From Quercus robur (Eukaryota; Streptophyta; Magnoliopsida; Fagales; Fagaceae), in contig NC_065544.1 in NCBI RefSeq assembly GCF_932294415.1, positions 21,241,351 to 21,305,350 on the forward strand: 64,000 bases of DNA, in the 5' to 3' direction. The stretch's first letter is position 1. Every line of letters begins with the position of its first letter. The notes under the pieces were generated by a model. That model had not been told where the DNA came from and did not search any database. It saw nothing but the letters and a program-made list of their open reading frames with translations. This document shows, one piece after another, positions 47,900 through 59,444 of the stretch. The translations under genes were made by a program, and so were the position numbers.

Positions 47900-48092
47900 G
47901 GCACATCTGATCACCACTTACAAGTTACAGTTGTTTTAGTAAATAACATGCCTTTCCCATCTTGATTGCAGACAACTAACATGCTTCCATAAAAATGGCA
48001 CATCTGATCACCACTTACAAGTTACAGTTGTTTTAGTAAATAACATGCCTTTCCCATCTTGATTGCAGACAACTAACATGCTTCCATAAAAA
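47900..48092. repeat. Two-copy tandem repeat, 97-bp period
   Basis: GGCACATCTGATCACCACTT starts at 47900 and again at 47997; the two units appear identical over about 95 bases. It lies beyond the 3' end of AOX. Confidence 0.9.
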
Positions 48093-48302
48093 TAACTGAC
48101 ATGCTTGATAGACACAACAAAAACATGCAATTACAAATCGCGATTATAGAGAAGCTGTCATTAAAGCCAACCAAATTGGATTTAAAATCCACATACCATA
48201 TATTCCGTCCTCTCAAACTTGTCTGACAAAACAATACATGCTCCTATAGACACAAATGTCCTCACCATAAGCAATTCAAGATTATATATGCCTGAACATT
48301 TA

Positions 48303-48429
48303 GGGGTTGTTTGGTAGACAAACTCCAATACATGTTTTCAGTTTTTAAACAACATTATACGCATTTTCGCACTTTTTCACTAACACGTGTTTTCATACAT
48401 GTTTTCAAACACATGTACCAAACACCCCC
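48303..48429. mobile_element. Harbinger-like MITE just behind the AOX stop codon
   Basis: The ends GGGGTTGTTTGGTA and TACCAAACACCCCC are inverted copies flanked by TTA on both sides. On the AOX strand it begins 30 bp after the stop, so it probably forms part of the 3' UTR or sets the polyadenylation site. Confidence 0.75.
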
Positions 48430-48459
48430 TTATCTATTTGAATCTTCACAGATTACATC

Positions 48460-51400
48460 TTAGTGATAACCAACAGGGGCTGGTGCCTCTCTCAATTCCT
48501 TTCCCTGAAAGTGAATGTCCTGCAGAGAAAGTACAGTCATAACCCAATAACAAAAAGTAGATGAAAGACAAGCATCAGGATTATTTTTCAATAAAATAAG
48601 GACATGCTTGATATATTATATTAGACACTTCCAAGAATAACAAAAACATAGAACAAATAAATTTTACCGAGACTAAAATCCTACCGGTAAGACCCACCTC
48701 TACCCTTTCACAGTGAGACATTCAATGCAGTTAAGCTAAGTCATTTTTCCATCAAAGCTATCTATAGGTTAAATTGAGTTTGCTTTTAGTCAAACCTAAT
48801 TCAAGAAATTTACAATATTCCATATCTCTTTTCTGTTTATCTGTCTTTTTTGAAACAAAGATGGAACATTATAAAATCACAAAAAGAAAAATAAAAGTTG
48901 TAATCAAACAAACTCCCGTTGTGTTCTACACAAAATCTAGGAGATACTAAAGACACAAAATTAATAAGTTATTTGACAACTGAAATTTAAAATGAAAACA
49001 CAAAAAAGAAACAGCATTTTTGTTTTTTTGCCTCATTTGGGCTGCCTTCCTATCCCCCTAGTACAGAGTAATTGCTGAGAGGCCTAAATTGGAAGACGTC
49101 AGAAAATTTCCTAACTCAAATGTTAACATACTGATCAAGGGTCTGCTGACTCAGCGCATAGGTTACATTGAATTTTTTTTATTGGTAATTTACACGTGCA
49201 CTCAGCAGCTCAGCCTCACCCTCCACCCACACTTGTAAGCCATAGAGAGTCTAGTCTGTCTTTGTAACCAATACAGTACTAAATACCAAAGCAAATGATG
49301 TCCAATCAAACACAGTTTTCAATGCTATTAAGTTAAATCATAATTGTATTTTCAGAAAGAAAGTAGGCAAAGCGTTCAAAAGAAAAAAGTAGGTAAAAAT
49401 ATGCAGATAAAATTGTAAACAATTGTAGATCAAATTTGTAAAACTAACTGTTAACCAAACAAACAAGACATTTATTATCAAGTCTTTATATGCTCTATGG
49501 AAAAAATCCAGTAAAAGGAGGAAACTGATACTGTTTAGGCACTATATAATGATGACTGTAATGACGGAATTCTCCTATTTGTGAAGTACAGAATTTCATA
49601 ATTACCCCATCAGCTAGCCTACGTGACCAAAGTCACCATCCCAAGTAAAGATAGGAAGCTGTTTCATACAATACAAAGGGTTGTTACACCATGAACATGA
49701 TATCCCTACAAATGTCATTAAAAAAATATCCCCTATGGGTTCACCAACCTTAGGAAAAGCCTTTAACACCAAAATGAGTTAGCATCCAGGTCATTGAAAA
49801 ATAAAATTTTATTTAAAAATGGCAGGCTAAAAGTATGAAACAAAATGCTATGAATTGACACATGCAATTGGATAACCAGTGACAAAACTCAAATTCTAAG
49901 CCAATATAAGATGGGAAAGAAATAAATAAAACAGATAAAAAGGTGGATCCCAATTAGAAATGAATTCACTTCACCATAAATTCTTAAACCATTTTCTTCT
50001 AAGCAAAACAAGATGCCAGAAATTGGGAAGATATTTAGGAAGAGCATCTATATGTTCACAAGATATAAAGATGCATAACATATGGAGAAACAGTTTTGAG
50101 ATTTTTTTTTTTTTTAAACCTCCATACATATTTGGGTGCAAAATATTCTGTTTTCAAATTAATTCTTTTAATAATATGACTCTGTGACTAAATTTAGATT
50201 TACAAACTGGGAAATTTCAAAAAAAAAAAATTTTTATCTAGTTTAATTTAAAAATAAGGGAGGGGAAAAATTTTAATGAGCTTTAGAATAAGTTTTTTTA
50301 TTATTATTAATAAAGTTTAATTTAATAATTTTTTATTGAGATGCAGTGCATGTGTAGCATTTTCCATCCATTATATTACCAGAAAGCTAACAGAAGGGAA
50401 AGCTAACAGAAGGGTTGATTATACAATTATCAAAGTACAAGGGGTCTATTTGATTTTGACCCAAAGTTCAGGAGATGCTTTAAAAATTTTCCCATGCAAA
50501 ATCTCTCATTTGTCATATTATCTCTGGATCAGCAACAGATTTTAAAAAATCTTATGCACCGTGCAAGTTATATGTCTATATAGAGTGGAGAATAAACATA
50601 ATGACATATTTTAGGTGACCAGATACATTCGGAAATTATATACATAACAAATGTGAAGAAACAAATTAAAAATATAGAGCATGATCATGGGAAAGGAAAT
50701 TAACTCACAGCAGCAAAATGGTTAACATCCCGATGGTGAGCTTCATCAGCACGAATTACAATTATAACATCCTTAAGGGTTGCATCCTTGGGTAGCTTCC
50801 AGTAGTCCATTGCAATAGCAGGAGCCGGAACATTTTCAATTGCACCACTATCAATTTCCTTCAAATACTCTGTATATGAGTATACTGCTTCCTCCTCCAG
50901 GTAACCAACAATTCTATGGGCCAGTTTGGGGGAGAGAAGATATACACCAAAGAAGCCATTGAAGAAGACTCCCTGCACAGCGAGAACCAGAAGTCTTTCA
51001 TACCACTTGGGCTGTACAAGTTCCACCATGGTCATCAAGTGCATCCTCTCATTCTCTGCTTCTTCAAGCAGGGCTTTGATCCAACCGCCACTTTGCTGGA
51101 ACTTGCGGAGAGACCTTAGGTGCAGCAGCATTCCTCCTACCATACCAGGAACAGCTGCCACTGTTTCCAGCATCATTGCATGACAACCATACCGTCTCTG
51201 CAAGATATTTTACAAAATGAAACTCATAAACATATACTTTGGCAGCAATATCGAGAAGCAGACACAAAAGTTGCTAAAACATGCTGTCCCCAGAGAAGAA
51301 CAGTTCAAGTTTTAAAGTTTGGTAAATCCACTGAAAAGAAGGAACAACTAACATACAATTGCAATATATAGAACTTGAATCTAGGAACAAAATAGTTATG

Positions 51401-53637
51401 TTCGGCTCAAAAAACTATCAAGAGATCTTCCCTGCACATTAAAGGAGGTCACTTATCTTCATCTCATTGCATCTACATCAGTAAGTTAAACCGTACAAAG
51501 TGCATGCACACACGCACAAAAAAAGAAAAAGAAAAAAAGAACTTTGTGTGCACCTTATTTGTCTTTACATAGAAAGTCACATTGGCTGCCACTCAGGCCA
51601 CATAGTGTTTAATTATTATAAAATAAAATAAAATAAAAATAAATCAAACATATTATAGTATTTCAATTTCACCTACACCAACAATTTTCCATTTATAGAG
51701 CGATCCATTCTCCTTCAGTATAACTAACTTCCCCACTTTCCCATCTCACATATTTGTCTCAAATTGTGATAAGAGAAACATGAATAATTCCTAAAATTTT
51801 TGTTAATTTGACAGGCATAAGTATGAAGTTCTAGTGCTCTGTATTATTAATAATCAATAACTGGCTTGTTAACACTCTGTATGACTAAGTAATCCAAATC
51901 AAATTTCCTGTTTTGCACAGTAATTTCTATTGGTATGTATGACACTAAACTCAATCTGACTTACAGAAAATTTTAATTAGCTTCGATGCAGATATACGTC
52001 AGTGGTGAAGACAAGGCTCTCCATAAGAGCAGGCTAAAAGATATGCAACTATTTTAAAATTGATCTTTAGTGGTCTGCCTATCAATACAATATTCATGAT
52101 AGCAACACCACATCTTAAGCTTGTTGAGAAGGTGAGCCCAACATGCATTATTACTATTGACATTCATTAAAGCTTGGAAAGATTATGGTCATCTTAATGA
52201 AGAATACTGTGTAAAATTAGAGAGCAAAGATCTATTGACTATTAAAGAAGGACACTGGTGTGGACACCTGCATCAGACGTTTTACCAATTTCATAAATTT
52301 AATTAAGCTCCCTCCGTATCAGTACTTTGAAAGTCACTATATATTTCGAAAGATCTTAAGAAAAATGGGGCCCAGAGACAGCAAAAACAAACGATATAAC
52401 AGAACAAGTCAAAATCACAAGGGGGTGGGGGGATTAAGAAGTGAAAATGAAACTAGCACCATCCAACAGAGAATTCTTGAGTTCGCAAAATTTGGATTCT
52501 ATCTAAGAGAAGAGTCTTTACACTCTAGGAAATACACGGCCAGTGTTAAAAATATTTCACTAGGAAAAAAGAATTAAAAGCAAAACACGAGCAAAAGTTA
52601 AGTATGCTTTTTGATGAATACAATACAACACACAACAAAGGTGACTTACCTTAAAAAACATATCCGATGGAATTCTAAGAAGTTTCACGGTCCTGTACGC
52701 AACTTTATCCAAAAACTTCTTTGGCACATAATGCTTTGTCACGTCTATTGACACGTCTGCCTCATAAGAGTCCCATGGCTACATCAGAAAAGAAAAGAAA
52801 AGAAAATCAGTCAATAGAAACTAGCAGTATGGACACTTAATAAAAAAATTTCTTGAAGTTCCGTGTAATATAAACTCACAAGAGAATAGAATAATACGTA
52901 ATATGGCTGACAAGTAAATTTTTTGTTTTTGCATGGAAAGAATGGAATAACGAAATATAGAAAACATCTTCAAATTAAATGTTACAATAACATTCGGGAA
53001 AATGCCACATATATTGGTTATTGAAATTGTTGCATTATCAAACTTAATAGATGGTTTTATAAATGTATCTAAAATACTTGTCATTTTTGTAGATTGATTC
53101 TTCAGATCACTTTGACTAAATGAGTAAATCCTAATCTGCAGCTGAAAATTATCTCACTGAAGAAATGCTGAAAACAGAGGGTTAGAAAAATGAGTAACAT
53201 ATCTATGTCAGTCAATGAATTGAAGACTCAAAATGCTACCTTTTTTTTTTTAATAGAGTTTTAACCTATGACGTCTGTTTCTAAAAATTGCACTATTTTA
53301 TGATCAAATCAAGATACTAATCAGTTTTTGATATAGACAGAGATTGAACACTAGATTTCTTATTCAATTATCAAAAATTTTACCAATTGAGTTAGCTGGA
53401 ACCACCAAAATGCTACCACGCTTGAATAAGAAGGCTGCTCTAAAATTGATATAACTAACCATGACCGGTTCTTCCACTAAAATTTCAACACTATTCCTAT
53501 TCACTTAAAACAACACATGGTAGATTTTCCTTTTTTTTTTTTTTTTTTTAAGTTGTAAAATCTGAAAGATCTCTTAAAAGAAGGGGAAAAAAAAGGAGAA
53601 CAATCAACAATCCATTTTAAGATTTACAATAAATAAA

Positions 53638-53668
<31 letters not shown>

Positions 53669-53735
53669 GCGTAGAACTGTTGTAGAATAACAGTAACCTC
53701 TATAGTCAATTACAACGGCTAAAAAGTGCAAGTCA

Positions 53736-53774
<39 letters not shown>

Positions 53775-54208
53775 AAAGGCAATTACTCACAAAAAATTTC
53801 ATTCACAAGTACACAAAGAGCCATAGAATCACCCAAAGAAAAAGAGAGAAAAGTTATTATCACCATGAAACAATTCCAAGGCCAATCGGTACCATCTGGT
53901 CTCTTGATACTAGGCCTAGACAGCCCCCAATAGCTATCCACCGTTCCTTTCTCCTCATCACCATTCTTCTTCTTCTCTTCTTCCTTGATCGCTCCCACTC
54001 CTCCTCCGTTAACAACCTCTTTGCTCTTCTCCGCCACCGAGCTCATCATTCTACTCCTCCAGTAGTAGTACTGTTGACTCTGCTGCTTATTCATCATCAC
54101 TCCCTGCATGCTACCAGGCCTCGCCATCATCTCAGCCGCCGACATGTAACCGCCGCCGCCGCGGCTGATCAGCCCACTCGCCAGACTCCCGGCCACAAAC
54201 CGCTTCAT
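48460..54208 (-). CDS. AOX2: Mitochondrial alternative oxidase, AOX2-like
   Basis: Four exons: 53864-54208, 52650-52778, 50709-51197, 48460-48519. The last three are 129, 489 and 60 bp with stop, the classic plant AOX structure; the total is 340 residues. AOX oxidises ubiquinol and reduces O2 to water at the inner mitochondrial membrane without pumping protons. The diiron ligands are present: Glu169 ([10 protein letters not shown]), Glu208 and His211 (ENERMH), Glu259 (LEEEA), Glu310 and His313 (RADEAHHRD). Regulatory Cys-I is Cys113 (WPWNCFMPW) and Cys-II Cys163 (RRYGC). The N-terminus is a Met/Arg/Ser-rich transit peptide. AOX2-type features are [10 protein letters not shown] and [13 protein letters not shown]. 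Oddities: His164 replaces the near-invariant Arg after Cys-II, and Lys158 replaces the usual Gln. Exon 1 exists in a second copy upstream. Confidence 0.95.
51198..52649 (-). other. AOX intron 2, nothing recognised
   Basis: This is a 1,452-bp GT-AG intron. The plus-strand ORF at 52260-52577 resembles no family. I see no transposon ends. Confidence 0.5.
53245..53405 (-). mobile_element. SINE-like segment in AOX intron 1
   Basis: Minus-strand reading gives CAGCTAACTCAATTGGTAAA (box A-like) and CTAGTGTTCAATCTC (box B-like) about 40 bases on, with an A-rich end at 53245-53255. The downstream ATCATAAAA/GATTAGT blocks also occur at 43430-43560. Confidence 0.5.
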
Positions 54209-54275
54209 CTCTTTTGTTTCCTCAGAGTTCGGAGAGATGTCTGAGCGGTTTTGTGTTTATGTCTGAGAGAAAAAA
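53512..54275 (-). repeat. AOX exon-1 duplication unit, proximal copy
   Basis: It starts at AACACATGGTAGATTTTCC, includes part of intron 1 with a long CAA run (53735-53775), exon 1 and the leader, and ends near 54275 where similarity to the other copy stops. Confidence 0.9.
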
Positions 54276-54562
54276 AGAATAGAGAAAAGTTAAAGACACA
54301 CCACACAAGACTACCTTTGAGCAACGACAAAATTAAAGTCCCGATCACTTTAAAGACACACCACACAAGACTACCGCACAAGGCCCCAATCACTTTTACT
54401 CAAAGTCCCGAACCGGACAAATTATCCAAACGAAAACCCCACAACCCACTTGACTCTAAATAAAGAAAAATCCAACTGATACAAATATCTTCCGATCCAA
54501 ACTGTCTCCATTATCCCTCTCCGTACGTGTCACTTCATTAACGCTTTGTATCACATAACGTC

Positions 54563-54593
<31 letters not shown>

Positions 54594-54658
54594 GTGTGTG
54601 TGTGTCCCAACTCTCACTCTTCTTAAAACTAATCCAAACTAATGGGGTCTGATATATG
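54276..54658 (-). promoter_or_regulatory. Putative 5' flank of the proximal AOX exon 1
   Basis: This stretch is not shared with the distal copy. It holds a two-copy repeat (TTAAAGACACACCACACAAG at 54290 and 54349, 59-bp period) and an AT/GT run (54565-54604). Whether it acts as a promoter is inference; no clear TATA box stands apart from the AT run. Confidence 0.4.
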
Positions 54659-54681
54659 TTCCTCAGAGTTCGGGAGTGACA

Positions 54682-56016
54682 TATCAGATAATTTGGGAAA
54701 ATACTTCTCGATATTATTAAAAGAATCAGGTTTACAAACTTATATACGATACAGAGTAAGGGAAAACGAAGTAACTAACACTTGACTGACAAAACTATGC
54801 ACCTGTGAACAGAAAGATAACTAAGCAGCTCACGTGAGAAACTAACACTATTAAATACAATGCTACAAGTAGTTTTAGTCCTAAAGCTACTAGCCATTTA
54901 CTCTGTTCTGTAATTCTGCAGCTTCACTTGTTCTTGCTTCTGTCAAGGCATGATTTGATCCTTGCTTCTCACACTTTTGCTCCATATTCTGATACTCCCC
55001 CTCAAGGGAAACTGCAGAATATTAACCATTCCCATCTTACAAATCAAATTAGAGAATTGATTAAATCCTAATGCTTTAGTGAGCAAATCAGCTAGCTGAC
55101 AATGTGTTCTCACATGAATTAACTTGATAACTTTCTCAAGCATCTTGTCCCTTACTACATGACAATCTATCTCAATATGCTTCGTCCTTTCATGAAAAAC
55201 TGGATTCAAGCCAATATGCAACGCAGCCTGACTGTCACAGAACAGTAAGGCCTACCTTTTATGTTCAATCCCAATATCTCTAAGGAAATACAATATCCAA
55301 ACAATTTCACAAGTAGCTACAGCCATAGCTCGATATTCTGTTTCTGCAGAGGATCTGGAAACCGTGCATTGTTTCTTGGACTTCCATAACACTAGAGAAT
55401 CTCCAATGAACACACTAAAACCAGTCACAGACCTCCTCGTATCAGGGCATGAAGCCCAATCTGAATCAGCAAAAGCTTTGACATGAAGCTCTGATTTTGA
55501 TGAGAACAGTAACCCCTTTCCTGGTTCATTCTTCAAGTATTGCAATACTCTATACACAGCATCTAGATGAGGTTTTCTTGGCTTGACCATATATTGACTT
55601 AACTTATGGACTGCATAAGTGATGTCTGGTCTGGTAATAGTCAAGTACAATAACCTACCAATCATTCTTCTATACATTCCTGGATCCTTGAGTTCTTCAC
55701 CCTCATACTTACTTAACTTGACATTTTGTTCCATTGGTGTCTTGGCTGGCTTGCATCCTAGAAACCGTGCATCACTCAACACTTCAAGAGTATATTTTCT
55801 TTGACACAAGACTATTCCTTGATTTGACCTAGCAACCTCAAGTCCAAGGAAAAATCTCAAATCCCCCAAATCTTTGAGTTTAAATTTCTAATTCAACAAC
55901 ACCTTAAACTCATCTACTTCTGCCTTATTGTTACTAGCCAATAAAACATCATCCACATGAACCAAAAGAATCAAGAAAGACGAACCTGTCTGCCTAGTGA
56001 AGAGAGAACAATCAAT
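54682..56016 (-). mobile_element. Truncated Ty1/copia retrotransposon (end of RT, RNase H, 3' LTR)
   Basis: Minus-strand translation begins inside reverse transcriptase (DCSLFTRQTGSSFLILLVHV, DDVLLASNN), passes a stop, then [14 protein letters not shown] and a 205-codon frame with the Ty1 RNase H core ([33 protein letters not shown]). After another stop the frame continues [18 protein letters not shown] and [17 protein letters not shown] polypurine tract (CTTGAGGGGGAGT, 54993-55005) precedes a 313-bp LTR-like segment bounded by TATCAG/CTGATA (54682-54994). The 5' LTR, gag, integrase and most of RT are missing: the element ends exactly at the duplicated AOX sequence. Confidence 0.85.
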
Positions 56017-56730
56017 AACACATGGTAGATTTTCCTTTTTTAAAAAAAGTTGTAAAATCTGAAAGATCTCTTAAAAGAAGGGGAAAAAAGGAGAACAATC
56101 AACAATCCATTTTAAGATTTACAATAAATAAATTATTAAAAAAAAAAAAAAAGTGCGTAGAACTGTTGTAGAATAACAGTAACCTCTATAGTGAATTACA
56201 ACTGTTAAAAGTGCAAGTCAAAACAACAACAACCAAAAAAAAAAAAAAGGCAATTACTCACAAACAAATTCATTCACAAGTACACAAAGATCCATAGAAT
56301 CACCCAAAGAAAAAGAGAGAAAAGTTATTATCACCATGAAACAATTCCAAGGCCAATCGGTACCATCTGGTCTCTTGATACTGGGCCTAGACACCCCCCA
56401 ATAGCTATTCACCATTCCTTTCTCCTCATCACCATTCTTCTTCTTCTCTTCTTCCTTGATCGCTTCCACTCCTCCTCCGTTAACAACCTCTTTGCTCTTC
56501 TCCGCCACCGAGCTCATCATTCTACTCCTCCAGTAGTAGTACTGTTGACTCTGCTGCTTATTCATCATCACTCCCTGCATGCTACCTGGCCTCGCCATCA
56601 TCTCAGCCACCGACATGTAACCGCCGCCACCGCGGCTGATCAGCCCACTCGCCAGACTCCCCGTCACAAACCGCTTCATCTCTTTTGTTTCCTCAGAGTT
56701 CGGAGAGATGTCTGAGCGGTTGTGTTTATG

Positions 56731-56745
<15 letters not shown>
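56017..56745 (-). repeat. AOX exon-1 duplication unit, distal copy
   Basis: It aligns with 53512-54275 from AACACATGG through intron start, exon and leader. The CAA run is reduced to a few units here, and a GA run (56733-56786) begins where the homology ends. Confidence 0.9.
56335..56679 (-). pseudogene. Second copy of AOX exon 1 (open frame, donor intact)
   Basis: All 115 codons are open, with ATG at 56679 and the same ATG|GTGATAAT donor. Compared with exon 1 of the gene it differs by six residues: A6T, A24V, G72E, T89M, D91N, L96V, all in the transit peptide or the loosely conserved segment before Cys-I. It ends in WPWNCFM, phase 0, so it could splice directly to exon 2 (52778) and give a full AOX. 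No other AOX exon follows before the copia fragment. It may be an alternative first exon or a relic; the sequence cannot decide. Confidence 0.85.

Positions 56746-56786
<41 letters not shown>
56733..56786. repeat. GA microsatellite
   Basis: About 25 GA units lie immediately upstream of the leader of the distal AOX exon 1. Confidence 0.9.
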
Positions 56787-56788
<2 letters not shown>

Positions 56789-56815
56789 AAGAGAGAGAAA
56801 TGGATAGGACTTCTT

Positions 56816-57322
56816 TGGCTGAAACTGAAAAATAAAAATACTGTAGTAAAATAATTTTTAAATATGTAAATAGTATCATGAAATTTAATTTTAATGAAAA
56901 AATAGTTGAAAAATGATGTTTATTAGATTGGTGAACAATGCACATGAGTATACTGTTTACTGCTGAAAAATCAAAACATGCTACTAAAAAAAAAAAACGC
57001 AAAACGCGGGTCCAAACAGATACATGAGTCTGTTTGAATAGAATTTATTTTGTTGAAACTGAAAACTGAAAATACTATAGCAAAATAATTTTTAAATGTG
57101 TGAATAGTACTGTGAAACTCATTTTAATGAAAAAGTTGCTGAAAGCGATGTTTGTGGGTCCTATATACTGTTCATGGGACCTACAAAACTGATAAAAGTG
57201 ACGAAAAAGTAGGAAAAATGTGGCTACTATTTATGAACAATAACCACTGTCCCCTGCTACAACTGACAAAATAAAAGAAAAAGAAAACGCAGACATGAGA
57301 TTTTTTGCTATCCAAACATTCA
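56816..57322. mobile_element. Two MITEs of the 'gtttgaatag' family side by side
   Basis: 56816-57016 and 57026-57322 share GAAACTGAAAA, ACTATAGCAAAATAATTTTTAA or a variant, AATGAAAAAG and ACGC-rich right parts ending near TCCAAAC. They are related to 20085-20300. Confidence 0.6.
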
Positions 57323-59444
57323 CATAAACTCGGGATTTGTGTAATGTGCTTCGCGTTGTATGGGTTTTGGTTTGGTTTGGTTTTTTTAGGCAAAGCATTT
57401 GTCGGTTTAGATGAGTTTAGATGATTAGATTAAAGGCGATATCATATAAATATATACATTGTATCGTCCAATCTGAGTGGAGTGTGACGGTTGCTTTTGG
57501 AAAACCAGATTATCTGCTGCTGATTTTTTTGTTTCTATTTCTGTTACCTCTACTCTCCACTTTCACTAATTTCTTTGTTTAGAAAACATTCAGACCACCT
57601 ATAAGTATCCTCTTTATTCTATCCATCTTTTTCTTTCTTTTTCTTTTTTTTTCATATTTTACACTTCTATTTTTTATTTAGTATCTCTTGAGATTTTCAA
57701 TAAACACATTTAGGGTTTCAAAAATAATATATAGACTCTCAAATCATTTTAAAATTTTAAATAACTTGATAGTCTGTGCACTTATAAATTTATAAAATTT
57801 GATTTGAATCAAGAAATCAAACAAGACTTCAAATTGAGAGGATCAATTTACCCCCCTTGACTATTGAGGAAGGTACAACAAAATTAAATTAGTTAATAAC
57901 AAAATTTCAAGAAATAACTCTGTTTTTCAAATGATCAAAATATTTAACATTCCTCCCCATATTTCACCTTAAGACGAACAAATAATTGACATTTCACCTT
58001 AAAATAAAAAAGTGGAATGTTATTATGTGGATCATTTAGGAACATAGTATCAACTTCTAAGAGTTGGCTATATGGTCCATTTGAAAATTGCGTATTTCCA
58101 GTAATTTGTTTGCATAATATGAAACAAAAAATAAAAAAACTAGTTTATTTTCAAAAAGCTCAAAATTATATTACTTTGCAATGAAAAGTAGTGTGACTCG
58201 CAAACAATACATAAAGACAAACAAAGAAAAACTAACTTATAAACGTGATCCAAACTCATAAATAATAATATTGTGGTTCAAGACCCCAAGGTTGAGGTGG
58301 AGGTAAATTTAGGTCATATTTCTAACCATAATTACAAACGAAAAAAATAAATAAATAAATCACTCAAATATAAATAACTTCTTTTTAGGATAAAAACCTC
58401 AAACTTTCATGAAAATTTAGCCATACTCAATAAGAAGAACATCATGAAATTGTGTAGGAATATCTTTTATTTATACTAAATAATCACTAACATGCCTTGC
58501 ATATTTAACTAGATTATGAGTTACAAACTTGCATAAAATTTCTAATGATTGAATAAGAGATCGAGATTCAATCACTATTTATACCAAAAATTTACTAATA
58601 TCTTAATTTGATGATAAAAAATTATTATTAAGAACTGACTGTTTGAGTTAAAATTATCTAAAATAATAAAATAAATAAATAAATTACCTAGTGTGCGAGA
58701 GAAAATAATTACAGAAGAAAGCAAGGAATTTATCCAACTGATTGATTATGTGGGACCCAATCGTTTCCTGCAGGCTCCACTAGGGCAAATGATTGAGTTG
58801 TATAGGACGAAGAATGCTTTTGGGTCGTAGACTAATAGAGCTGCTATAGAATACTGAGAGCGACATTCTCGGTGAGTAACCGACAATATACCCTTGTACG
58901 AGTATATAGTATGTACCCTTGTCTTCTCACTGAAATTACAACTCTACTCTCATTTTCATTCCAACTTGATTGGAGGAGTTGTCGAGGTCAAGACCGGTAA
59001 AGTGTAAATTACAGTGCTGATTGTTACGTGGCAGGCAAACCATGCCACAGGTGTTACCAAAAAAAGGAATTGTCAGGAAATTAATTGCTCAGGCGACCAA
59101 AGTTGATTTTAAGGGGTTTGGAAGGACTCAGGTGTTAGGAGCAATCATGCATTTAATTAAGGAAAGTTTACAAGGGGAAAGTTAAGAAGTGCTTTTATAG
59201 TATTAATTAACCATCTATTTAAGCGTAGTTTTGACATTATTTTTATAGAAAAAAAAATTATCAAAATATTAATTTTTTTTTTTAATAAAAGTTTTCTTTA
59301 ACTAAATTATTAACTAATACTTTAAGAGCACTCATCAGCATAACTCATTTTATAATAATTAACAACTCTAGAATAATTAAAGGTTCAATTAAACAAATCT
59401 AAAATAAATAAAGGTTCAATTAAAATTTTAAAAAAATATTAAAT
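57323..59444. other. AT-rich intergenic DNA, no gene seen
   Basis: The block 58740-59100 is less AT-rich than its surroundings but has no open frame or recognisable element ends. Confidence 0.5.

Noticed and set aside
53726..54244. 172-codon plus-strand ORF starting with a Thr run
   Set aside because: It is antisense to AOX exon 1 and a CAA microsatellite.
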